The notes beneath the pieces were generated by a model. That model did not search any database and was not told where the DNA came from. It was given only the letters and a program-made list of their open reading frames with translations. This document shows positions 44,273 through 52,140 of a DNA stretch of 64,000 bases, one piece after another (positions within the stretch are counted from its first letter, which is position 1; the number at the start of each line of letters is the position of its first letter). The DNA lies in assembly GCA_040221975.1 (NCBI GenBank), contig JAVJWR010000031.1, forward strand, positions 313,078-377,077. Reading direction: 5' to 3'. Made by a program: the position numbers and the translations under genes. The DNA comes from Haliea sp040221975. Lineage in GTDB: Bacteria; Pseudomonadota; Gammaproteobacteria; Pseudomonadales; Halieaceae.

Positions 44273-45834
44273 AGGTTGTGCGGATCTTTGTGCCCTCTGA
44301 TACCACGGCTCTGTCGCTGGGTGCGGATGCGGTAGCGGCGGCGGTGGAGCACGAGGCCAGGGCGCGTGAAATCGACCTTCAGCTGGTGCGTAATGGCTCA
44401 CGGGGTCTGTCCTGGCTGGAGCCGCTGGTCGAGGTCGAGACCCCCGCCGGCCGGGTAGCCTACGGCCCGGTACGGGCGGAGGATGTCAACGGACTGTTCG
44501 AGGCGGGCCTGTGTTCGGGAGCTTCGCAGCATGCGCTTTTTCAGGGGCGGCCGGAGGATATTCCCTTCCTGCGCAAGCAGCAGCGACTGACCTTTTCCAG
44601 ATTGGGCCTGAGCGATCCGCTGTCGCTGGATGACTATATCGAGCTGGGTGGTTTTCAGGGCCTGGCGCGCGCCCTGACTATGGACAAGGAAGACATCGTA
44701 CGCTGGGTGACCGACTCCGGCCTGCGCGGCCGCGGTGGTGCGGCCTTCCCGACGGGCATCAAGTGGCAGACGGTGCTGAAGGCTCCGTCCTCACAGAAGT
44801 ATGTGGTGTGCAATGCCGACGAGGGTGACTCCGGTACCTTTGCCGACCGTCTGGTGATGGAGTGCGATCCGTACATGCTGGTTGAGGGCATGATTATCGC
44901 GGGGCTCGCGGTGGGGGCCACGCAGGGCTATATCTATCTCCGCTCGGAATATCCCCTGGCGCAGCGCATCATGAACGAGGCTATCGAGCGCGCCAGTCAG
45001 GCGGGTTATCTCGGCGAAGACCTGTGTGGCAGCGGCTATCGTTTTGACCTTGAAGTCCGACTCGGGGCGGGTGCCTACATCTGCGGCGAGGAAACTGCGC
45101 TGCTGGAGAGCCTGGAAGGGAAACGCGGCATGGTCCGGGTCAAGCCGCCGTTGCCCGCCGTGAAAGGGTTGTTCGGCCAGCCGACAATTGTCAACAACGT
45201 CCTGTCGCTGGCGGCCGTGCCGTTCATTCTGGATCGGGGGCCCCAGACCTATGCAGACTGCGGCATGGGCCGCTCCCGGGGCACGCTGCCGTTCCAGCTG
45301 GCGGGCAATATTGCCCGCGGTGGCCTGGTGGAGCTGGCCTTTGGCGCCACCCTGCGCGAACTGCTGTATGACTTTGGCGGCGGCAGCCGCAGCGGTCGGC
45401 CCCTGCGAGCGGTGCAGGTGGGCGGCCCGCTGGGCGCTTACCTGCCGGAAACACAGTGGGACACGCCCCTGGACTACGAGGCTTTCGCCGCCATGGGGGC
45501 AATGCTGGGCCACGGCGGCATCGTCGCCTTTGACGATACGGTGGACCTGCGCCAGCAGGCGCGCTTCGCCATGGAATTCTGCGCGGTGGAGTCCTGCGGC
45601 AAGTGCACCCCCTGCCGCATCGGCAGCACCCGCGGGGTCGAGGTAATCGACCAGTTGGCTGTGGACCCGGAGGGGAACCTGGCACTGCTGGAGGAGCTCT
45701 GTGAAACCATGACGGATGGTTCCCTCTGTGCCATGGGCGGGATGACGCCGTTCCCGGTGCTGAGCGCTGTCCGGCATTTCCCGGAAGATTTCAATACCCA
45801 GAGGGAATCGACGGATTCTCGGGAGTCAGTCTGA
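44269..45834 (+). CDS. fdsB: NAD-dependent formate dehydrogenase beta subunit (NuoF-like)
   Basis: FdsB carries FMN, the NAD+ site and a [4Fe-4S] cluster and hands electrons from FdsA to NAD+. GTG 44269 gives 521 residues; the frame upstream overlaps fdsG. There is an N-terminal thioredoxin-like part (VVRIFVPSDTTALSLG), then the NuoF core with the FMN/NADH loop GLRGRGGAAFPTGIKWQ, YICGEETALLESLEGKRG, and the cluster ligands in ESCGKCTPCRIGSTRG. The stop overlaps the fdsA start (TGATG). Confidence 0.94.
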   Translation: MKVVRIFVPSDTTALSLGADAVAAAVEHEARAREIDLQLVRNGSRGLSWLEPLVEVETPAGRVAYGPVRAEDVNGLFEAGLCSGASQHALFQGRPEDIPFLRKQQRLTFSRLGLSDPLSLDDYIELGGFQGLARALTMDKEDIVRWVTDSGLRGRGGAAFPTGIKWQTVLKAPSSQKYVVCNADEGDSGTFADRLVMECDPYMLVEGMIIAGLAVGATQGYIYLRSEYPLAQRIMNEAIERASQAGYLGEDLCGSGYRFDLEVRLGAGAYICGEETALLESLEGKRGMVRVKPPLPAVKGLFGQPTIVNNVLSLAAVPFILDRGPQTYADCGMGRSRGTLPFQLAGNIARGGLVELAFGATLRELLYDFGGGSRSGRPLRAVQVGGPLGAYLPETQWDTPLDYEAFAAMGAMLGHGGIVAFDDTVDLRQQARFAMEFCAVESCGKCTPCRIGSTRGVEVIDQLAVDPEGNLALLEELCETMTDGSLCAMGGMTPFPVLSAVRHFPEDFNTQRESTDSRESV

Positions 45835-48734
45835 TGCTGCACATCTACGAACCGGAGCGTGATTACGGCACTCCCGCGCCCCTGCCCGAGTACAGCGCGG
45901 GCTACGCGGCGCTGGAAACCGTGGAACTGACCATCGATGGTCGCGCGGTCGCGGTCCCCAAAGGCACCTCGGTCCTGCGCGCGGCAACGCTGGCGGGAAT
46001 CAACATCCCGAAACTGTGCGCCACGGATGCCCTGGATGCCTTCGGCTCCTGCCGCCTGTGCCTGGTGGAAATCGCTGGCCGCAAGGGCTATCCGGCCTCC
46101 TGCACCACGCCGGTGGAAGCGGACATGGCCGTGACCACCCAGAACGGCAAGCTGGCGCGCCTGCGCCGCAACGTGATGGAGCTGTATATCTCCGATCACC
46201 CCCTCGATTGCCTGACCTGCGCCGCCAATGGTAACTGCGAACTGCAGGACATGGCGGGTGCCGTTGGCTTGCGCGAGGTGCGCTATCCCGAAGGAGGAGA
46301 AAATCACCTGCAGGCGGAAAAGGACCACTCCAATCCCTATTTCACCTTCGACCCCGCGAAGTGCATCGTCTGTTCCCGCTGCGTGCGCGCCTGTGAGGAG
46401 GTGCAGGGCACCTTCGCCCTGACCATCGCCGGCCGCGGCTTTGACTCCCGGGTGGCGGCGGGCTCGGAGCAGCCTTTCATGGATTCGGACTGTGTGTCCT
46501 GCGGCGCCTGCGTTCAGCACTGTCCCACGGCCACGCTGATGGAAAACAGCATCATCGAGCAGGGCCAGCCCGAGCACTCTGTGGTCACCACCTGCGCCTA
46601 CTGTGGCGTCGGCTGTGGCTTCAGGGCGGAGATGCAGGGTGAGCAGGTGGTCAACATGCTGCCCTGGAAGGATGGGGGTGCCAACCGGGGCCACGCCTGT
46701 GTGAAGGGGCGCTTCGCCTTTGGTTACGCCACCCACCCGGACCGTGTCACCACGCCGATGATCCGCGACAGCATCGACCAGCCCTGGCAGGTCGTGTCCT
46801 GGGAGGAGGCGATTGCCCATGCCGCCAGGCGCCTGCGCGAAGTCCAGCAGCAGTACGGGCGCGACAGCATCGGCGGTATTACCTCATCCCGCTGCACCAA
46901 CGAAGAGACCTACCTGGTGCAGAAGATGGTGCGCGCGGCCTTCGGCAACAACAATGTCGACACCTGCGCCCGGGTCTGTCATTCCCCTACCGGTTACGGT
47001 CTGAAAAGGACGCTCGGCGAATCCGCCGGTACCCAGGACTTCGATTCCGTGGATTCCGCCGACGTGGTGATGGTGATCGGCGCCAATCCCACCGACGGCC
47101 ACCCGGTGTTTGCCTCCCGGCTCAAGCGCCGCCTGCGCGCCGGTGCGCGGCTGATCGTGGTCGACCCCCGCCGCATCGACCTGGTGCAGTCACCGCATAT
47201 CCGTGCCGATTACCATTTGCCGCTGCGCCCCGGTACCAACGTGGCCTTTATCAACGCCATGGCCCATGTCATCGTCAGCGAGGGCCTGGAAGACCGGGAA
47301 TTCATCGCGCAGCGCTGTGAGCAGGAAGCCTTCCGGGAGTGGCTGGAGTTTATCCGCGATCCCCGTCATGCTCCCGAGCAGATGGCGGCAGTCACGGGCA
47401 TTGATGCCGAGGCCCTGCGGGCGGCGGCGCGGCTGTATGCCACAGGCGGCAACGGCGCCATCTACTACGGCCTCGGGGTCACCGAGCACAGCCAGGGGTC
47501 GACCATGGTCATGGGCATCGCCAACCTGGCGATGCTGACCGGCAATATCGGCCGTCGGGGGGTGGGGGTGAACCCCCTGCGCGGGCAGAATAATGTGCAG
47601 GGGTCCTGCGACATGGGCTCCTTCCCCCACGAGTTGCCCGGTTACCAGCCGGTGGGCGATGACGGCGTCCGCAGCCGATTCGAGCGCAGCTGGCAGGTGG
47701 AGCTGGACCCGGTGCCTGGCTTCCGCATCCCCAACATGTTCGATGAAGCCCTGGCGGGCAACTTCCGCGCCCTGTACTGCCAGGGCGAGGACATCGCCCA
47801 GTCCGATCCCAACACCCAGCACGTCGAGGCGGCCCTGCGTAACCTCGACTGCCTGATCGTGCAGGATATCTTCCTCAACGAAACGGCCAAGTTCGCCCAT
47901 GTGTTCCTGCCGGGCGCTTCTTTCCTGGAAAAGGACGGGACCTTTACCAACGCCGAGCGACGCATTTCACGGGTGCGCCGGGTGCTGACGCCGCTGGCGG
48001 GGAAGGCCGACTGGGAAGCGACCATGGCCCTGTCCACTGCCCTCGGCTACCCGATGTCCTATCAACATCCTGCCGAGATCATGGCCGAGATCGCCAGCCT
48101 GACGCCCTCCTTCCAGGGTGTCAGCTATGCGCGACTGGAGCAGGAGGGCTCGATCCAGTGGCCCTGCAATGACGCCGCGCCCGATGGCACCCCGATAATG
48201 CACGTGGAAGCATTCGTGCGCGGAAAGGGGCGGTTTGTGGTGACCGAGTACGTACCCACCGAGGAAAAGGTCACCCGCCGCTTCCCGCTATTGCTGACCA
48301 CGGGGCGGATCCTGTCCCAGTACAATGTCGGCGCCCAGACCCGGCGCACCGCCAACAGTGCCTGGCACCCCGAGGACATCCTGGAAATCCATCCCCACGA
48401 CGCCGGGGATCGCGGCATCAGTGAGGGTGACCGGGTGAGCATCGCCAGCCGGGTGGGGGAAACCTCCCTGCATGCCAGCCTCAGTGAGCGGGTGCAGCCG
48501 GGCGTGGTCTACACCACCTTCCACCATCCCATAAGCGGGGCCAACGTCATCACCACCGAGAACTCGGACTGGGCCACCAACTGCCCCGAGTACAAGGTGA
48601 CGGCGGTTGAGGTGCGCAAGGCTACCGGACCCTCCGTCTGGCAACAGGAACACAGCGAGTTCGGGCGCGAGCAACAGCGCCTTGCCAAGGGGGGAACGGT
48701 GGAGGCCACGCAGGATGCAGCCGGAACAGCCTGA
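45834..48734 (+). CDS. fdsA: NAD-dependent formate dehydrogenase catalytic alpha subunit
   Basis: FdsA oxidises formate to CO2 at a bis-MGD molybdenum (or tungsten) centre. The 966-residue chain starts with a NuoG-like [2Fe-2S] domain (CATDALDAFGSCRLCLVEIA and a fourth cysteine in SCTTPV). The HPLDCLTCAANGNCELQD segment and the ferredoxin repeats CIVCSRCVRACEEVQG and CVSCGACVQHCPTATL follow. The molybdenum domain has CAYCGVGCGF as its own [4Fe-4S] motif. The metal ligand is C382 in ARVCHSPTGYG, so it is the cysteine rather than the selenocysteine form. It overlaps fdhD by 20 bp. Confidence 0.96.
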   Translation: MLHIYEPERDYGTPAPLPEYSAGYAALETVELTIDGRAVAVPKGTSVLRAATLAGINIPKLCATDALDAFGSCRLCLVEIAGRKGYPASCTTPVEADMAVTTQNGKLARLRRNVMELYISDHPLDCLTCAANGNCELQDMAGAVGLREVRYPEGGENHLQAEKDHSNPYFTFDPAKCIVCSRCVRACEEVQGTFALTIAGRGFDSRVAAGSEQPFMDSDCVSCGACVQHCPTATLMENSIIEQGQPEHSVVTTCAYCGVGCGFRAEMQGEQVVNMLPWKDGGANRGHACVKGRFAFGYATHPDRVTTPMIRDSIDQPWQVVSWEEAIAHAARRLREVQQQYGRDSIGGITSSRCTNEETYLVQKMVRAAFGNNNVDTCARVCHSPTGYGLKRTLGESAGTQDFDSVDSADVVMVIGANPTDGHPVFASRLKRRLRAGARLIVVDPRRIDLVQSPHIRADYHLPLRPGTNVAFINAMAHVIVSEGLEDREFIAQRCEQEAFREWLEFIRDPRHAPEQMAAVTGIDAEALRAAARLYATGGNGAIYYGLGVTEHSQGSTMVMGIANLAMLTGNIGRRGVGVNPLRGQNNVQGSCDMGSFPHELPGYQPVGDDGVRSRFERSWQVELDPVPGFRIPNMFDEALAGNFRALYCQGEDIAQSDPNTQHVEAALRNLDCLIVQDIFLNETAKFAHVFLPGASFLEKDGTFTNAERRISRVRRVLTPLAGKADWEATMALSTALGYPMSYQHPAEIMAEIASLTPSFQGVSYARLEQEGSIQWPCNDAAPDGTPIMHVEAFVRGKGRFVVTEYVPTEEKVTRRFPLLLTTGRILSQYNVGAQTRRTANSAWHPEDILEIHPHDAGDRGISEGDRVSIASRVGETSLHASLSERVQPGVVYTTFHHPISGANVITTENSDWATNCPEYKVTAVEVRKATGPSVWQQEHSEFGREQQRLAKGGTVEATQDAAGTA

Positions 48735-49539
48735 CCCGCCCACTGCGGCCGAAGAGGAGTTGCCATCGAGCTCGATCCACACCTGGCGGGAGGGGGAGTT
48801 GTCCGCCAGTCGGGACACCCTGGCCGACGAGACCCCGGTGGCGCTGGTCTACAACTGCGTGTCCCACGCGGTGATGATGGCCTCGGCCTCGGATCTGGAA
48901 GATTTTGCCCTGGGCTTCAGCCTCGGCGAGGGCATTGTCGAGCACCCCGGACAGATCTATGACATTGAGGTGTGCCTCTGCGAGCAGGGCATCGAGCTGC
49001 GGATTGCGCTGGCCTCCGACCGCCTTGCGGCCCTCAAGGATCGGCGCCGGTTCCTGGCGGGTCAGTCGGGTTGCGGCCTCTGCGGCGTCGAATCGCTGGA
49101 CTATTTCGCCGCGCCAGTGCCGACAGTGTCGGATGGCGTCCGGATCAGCCACCGCGCAGTCCAGCGCGCCCTGGCGGCATTGCCCGGCCTTCAGCGGCTG
49201 GGCGGCCTCACCGGCGGCATGCATGCCGCGGCCTGGTGCGACCCGGCCGGGGACATCCTGCTGCTGCGGGAAGATGTCGGCCGCCACAATGCCCTCGACA
49301 AGCTGGTGGGCGCCCTGGCCACACATCGGCCGCGCCCCGCGGGGTTTGCCCTGGTCTCCAGCCGCGCCAGCTACGAGCTGGTGCAGAAGGCCGCGCGGGC
49401 GGACATGGCAGTGCTGGTCGCTGTGTCCGCGGCCACGTCACGGGCGGTGGACGCGGCGCGGCAGTGTGGCATGACCCTGGTGGGCTTCGCCCGCCCGGGC
49501 AGGCAGGTAGTGTATGCGGGAGGGGAGCGTCTGGATTGA
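48715..49539 (+). CDS. fdhD: Formate dehydrogenase accessory sulfurtransferase FdhD (FdsC-type)
   Basis: FdhD transfers sulfur to the molybdenum cofactor so that formate dehydrogenase is active. ATG 48715 gives 274 residues; it lies inside the end of fdsA (20 bp overlap). The N-terminal DETPVALVYNCVSHAVMMAS and DLEDFALGFSLGEGIV are family hallmarks. The functional cysteine loop is SGCGLCGVESL, holding the CxxC pair, and REDVGRHNALDKLVGAL is the best conserved C-terminal block. In the well-known fds operons this position is called fdsC. No small fdsD follows; oxyR begins 18 bp later. Confidence 0.94.
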   Translation: MQPEQPDPPTAAEEELPSSSIHTWREGELSASRDTLADETPVALVYNCVSHAVMMASASDLEDFALGFSLGEGIVEHPGQIYDIEVCLCEQGIELRIALASDRLAALKDRRRFLAGQSGCGLCGVESLDYFAAPVPTVSDGVRISHRAVQRALAALPGLQRLGGLTGGMHAAAWCDPAGDILLLREDVGRHNALDKLVGALATHRPRPAGFALVSSRASYELVQKAARADMAVLVAVSAATSRAVDAARQCGMTLVGFARPGRQVVYAGGERLD

Positions 49540-49557
49540 ATTGCGGTAGAATGAGTC

Positions 49558-50472
49558 ATGATTTCGCTGAAACAACTCACCTATGCCCTCGCAGTTGCCG
49601 ATACCCGCCACTTCAAGAAAGCGGCGGAGCACTGCTCCATTTCCCAGTCGGCCCTGAGCACCGCCATTTCGGAGCTGGAGGCACAGCTCGGCACGCAGCT
49701 GTTCGAGCGCGACAACAAGAAGGTGCTGGTAACGCCCGCGGGAGAGAAAATCCTGGCGCGGGCAGCGGCGATCCAGGTTGAGCTGGAGGACATCTATCGC
49801 CTCGCCCAGACCAGCAAGGAACCCCTGAGTTATCCCCTGAGCATGGGTGTCATTCCGACGATTGGCCCATACCTGCTGCCGAAGGTGCTGCCCGCGGTCC
49901 GGCGCAACTACCCGGATTTTCGCCTCAGCATCGTCGAGGAGCAGTCCCATGTGCTGGTGGACAAGGTACGCAGGGGCGAGCTGGATACCGCCGTGCTGGC
50001 GCTGCCCTACAGCCATGATGGTTTGCTGGCATTTCCATTCTGGGAAGAGGACCTGTACCTGGTAACCCACCGGGACAGCCCGCTGGGCAAGCGTACGCGG
50101 GTCAAGGCCGGGGATCTGCGCGAGCTGAGCCTGATGCTGCTCAAGGATGGTCACTGCCTCAAGGACCACGCGCTGGCGGTCTGCCACCTGCAGTCGTCGA
50201 GCCTCGATGAAACCCTGGAAGGCGCCAGCCTCTACACCCTGATCCAGATGGTCGCGGGACACATGGGTTCCACCCTGGTACCGGAAATGGCATTGGACCA
50301 GTTGCTCTCGGGCAGCTCGGAGCTCAATGCCCTGCACCTGGATGAACCCGGTCCGCACCGGACCATAGCGTTTATCGTACGCCCCAATTTTGGTGGCGTG
50401 GGCAATATCGAGGTGCTGAAGGGGCTGTTCAAGAAAGAACTGGCTGCCCACACTGCGTCTGCAGCGCGGTAG
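49558..50472 (+). CDS. oxyR: Hydrogen-peroxide-sensing LysR regulator OxyR
   Basis: OxyR activates catalase and peroxidase genes when its two cysteines form a disulfide. The 304-residue protein has the N-terminal HTH (LTYALAVADTRHFKKAAEHC, SQSALSTAISELEAQLGTQL). Its redox cysteines are C200 and C209 in the sequence HCLKDHALAVC, with the same eight-residue spacing as in the E. coli protein (C199/C208). This separates it from ordinary LysR members. TAGAAT lies just before the start. It is placed after the formate dehydrogenase genes and before a hairpin, so it may be partly co-transcribed with them, though it probably has its own promoter. Confidence 0.92.
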   Translation: MISLKQLTYALAVADTRHFKKAAEHCSISQSALSTAISELEAQLGTQLFERDNKKVLVTPAGEKILARAAAIQVELEDIYRLAQTSKEPLSYPLSMGVIPTIGPYLLPKVLPAVRRNYPDFRLSIVEEQSHVLVDKVRRGELDTAVLALPYSHDGLLAFPFWEEDLYLVTHRDSPLGKRTRVKAGDLRELSLMLLKDGHCLKDHALAVCHLQSSSLDETLEGASLYTLIQMVAGHMGSTLVPEMALDQLLSGSSELNALHLDEPGPHRTIAFIVRPNFGGVGNIEVLKGLFKKELAAHTASAAR

Positions 50473-50500
50473 TGGCCCGGGGATTCAGGGTGGAGTAGCG

Positions 50501-50518
50501 GCCGGGGGTTACCCCGGC
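50501..50518. terminator. Hairpin between convergent oxyR and secreted-protein gene
   Basis: GCCGGGG (50501-50507), loop GTTA, then CCCCGGC (50512-50518) give a perfect 7 bp stem with a tetraloop, 28 bp after oxyR and 9 bp before the end of the opposing gene. Without a T tract, but well placed as a bidirectional terminator. Confidence 0.45.
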
Positions 50519-50527
50519 GAGGGAGAA

Positions 50528-50896
50528 TCAGCTCGGGTTGGCTGCCCGGAACTCGCGGATTTCAGTATTGAACTGGCCGGCGACCGCCTCCTCGGTGGAA
50601 ACGGCCTCGTTGTAGGCATCTATGGACTGCTCGTAGACCGCCTGCAGCGCCTTCGGGTCCTCTGCCTCGCCGCTCTCAATTTCCTTCTTCGCCGCGGTGA
50701 ACTCGGTCTCCAGGCAGCCCATGTATTCCAGATTGGCGGCCTGGAAGGTCTTCACGGCTTGCTGGCCGGAGATCATCTCATCCATGGTGGCGGAGGCGCC
50801 GTCGGGCAGGCTGGGGGCTTCCGGCTGGACACAATCCGCCATGGCCATGGAGCTGCCCAGAGCCAATACTGCCAGCAGGGAATTTACAACGTTCAT
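50528..50896 (-). CDS. Small secreted protein of unknown function
   Basis: ATG 50896 with GAGGAGT upstream gives 122 residues; an upstream frame extension lacks coding features. The first 20 residues (NVVNSLLAVLALGSSMAMAD) form a clean Sec signal peptide, cleaved near AMA/DC. The mature part is acidic and helical, with two cysteines (DCVQPEAP at the new N-terminus and YMGCLETEF), which may form a disulfide. The pattern QAVKTFQAANLEYMGCLETE resembles small periplasmic helical proteins that I cannot assign to a named function. It stands alone between oxyR and the SPOR protein. Confidence 0.75.
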   Translation of the reverse strand: MNVVNSLLAVLALGSSMAMADCVQPEAPSLPDGASATMDEMISGQQAVKTFQAANLEYMGCLETEFTAAKKEIESGEAEDPKALQAVYEQSIDAYNEAVSTEEAVAGQFNTEIREFRAANPS

Positions 50897-50970
50897 TATG
50901 GTACTCCTCAAAGTGGTTGGGTGAACCTTAGCAGCACCGGGGGGCGCTGCCAAGCTGCTGCGGATGCCAC

Positions 50971-51999
50971 TTACTCACGGCCTACCCAGAGTTTGGGCAG
51001 TCCGTATTCCTTTTCCAGGGCCCTGGCCACCAATTGCGCCTGGCTGTCCGATGCCAGGCCGACAACGCGTACCCGGTAGAGGGTGCTGCCGTCTCGTTGG
51101 GTGTCGGTCACGGTCACCCGCCCCGAGCCTGGCTGCAAGCGTTGCGCCCATTGTTTGGCCAGGCTGCGTTCGCTATAGCTGCCAAAATTGACGAACCAGT
51201 CTCCGCTGCTTGCGGCGACGGGCTCCGCCGATGCCGGTTGTGCCGCAGGCTGGCGCGGGGTTGCGGCCGTCGCCGGTGTCGGTGCCGGATCGGCGCGCGC
51301 GGCGGCATTGCGCTGGGCGGCGAGTTGCTGCTCCAGCCCCGCCAGGGTGTCGCTGAGCTGGCGGTTTTCATCCCGCAAGGCGGCCAGGGTGGTACGCAAT
51401 TCGCGGTTGTCTTCCTGCAAGCTGCCGAGGCTGGCACGGGCGTTGCTGACTTCGTCCGGGTTCGCGGCCAGCGCCAACTGCGCCTGCAGCTCGCGAATTT
51501 CCTGCTCCATGGCCGCTCGTTGCTTCATTACGCCGTAGCCGCCGGCGGCCAGCAGTATCAGCGCCAGTGCGGCAACGGCGATCAGGCCGATGGGCCAGGT
51601 ATCGGTAAAGCGCGCGGGCTCGGTTGGCTGGTATTCGTCGTCGCGCAGCTCTTCATCATCCCAGGAATCGACATCGTCGTAATCATCCGCCTCCTCCTCG
51701 GACGACAGGGCGTCCTCCGGCGGCCGGTAGGCCGGTGGTGCGGCCCTGACCGGGGTGGGCGGCGGCACGGGCAGGACGGGGGGCTCGAGTTCCTCCTCCG
51801 GATCCCCGCTGCCGCTATCCTCGTCGTCGAGGGGGTCGTGCACGTTGGTTTCGTCATAGCGGCGGAATTCCGCCGCTTCCTCCTCACTTTCGTGACTGAA
51901 GCTGGGCAGGTCCTCGTCGCTGGAGTCCTCATCCAGCCAGGGGTTCCAATCCTCCGCGGACTTGTCCTGATCCTGATCGTCGCGCCTGTCGTTACTCAT
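50971..51999 (-). CDS. SPOR-domain membrane protein with acidic cytoplasmic region
   Basis: ATG 51999 gives 342 residues; a much longer open frame upstream lies antisense to uvrD and is rejected. Residues 1-135 are extremely acidic and proline-rich (runs such as WLDEDSSDEDLPSF and EEEADDYDDVDSWDDEEL), so cytoplasmic and disordered. One membrane helix follows (PIGLIAVAALALILLAAGGY), then a coiled-coil segment (DNRELRTTLAALRDENRQLS) and an alanine/proline linker. The last ~75 residues are a SPOR domain (GDWFVNFGSYSERSLAKQWA, YRVRVVGLASDSQAQLVARA) that binds denuded septal peptidoglycan. A cell-division or envelope role is likely. Confidence 0.85.
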   Translation of the reverse strand: MSNDRRDDQDQDKSAEDWNPWLDEDSSDEDLPSFSHESEEEAAEFRRYDETNVHDPLDDEDSGSGDPEEELEPPVLPVPPPTPVRAAPPAYRPPEDALSSEEEADDYDDVDSWDDEELRDDEYQPTEPARFTDTWPIGLIAVAALALILLAAGGYGVMKQRAAMEQEIRELQAQLALAANPDEVSNARASLGSLQEDNRELRTTLAALRDENRQLSDTLAGLEQQLAAQRNAAARADPAPTPATAATPRQPAAQPASAEPVAASSGDWFVNFGSYSERSLAKQWAQRLQPGSGRVTVTDTQRDGSTLYRVRVVGLASDSQAQLVARALEKEYGLPKLWVGRE

Positions 52000-52140
52000 C
52001 GTCTGACTCCGGTCTGACCCTGTGGCCATCGCGGATCTTAACAGAGGGCCGCGCCCAATGCTCTGCGGCAACTCCTGTTTGCGCGCCACAAGGGCGGAAT
52101 TGCCCGTTCGCGAGGGTGGGAAATTGGGTAGAATGCGGCG

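Noticed and set aside
43781..48734. Partial respiratory complex I (nuoEFG)
   Set aside because: The NuoG-like protein carries a molybdenum domain with C382 as ligand, fdhD follows, and no membrane subunits are present; this is the soluble formate dehydrogenase.
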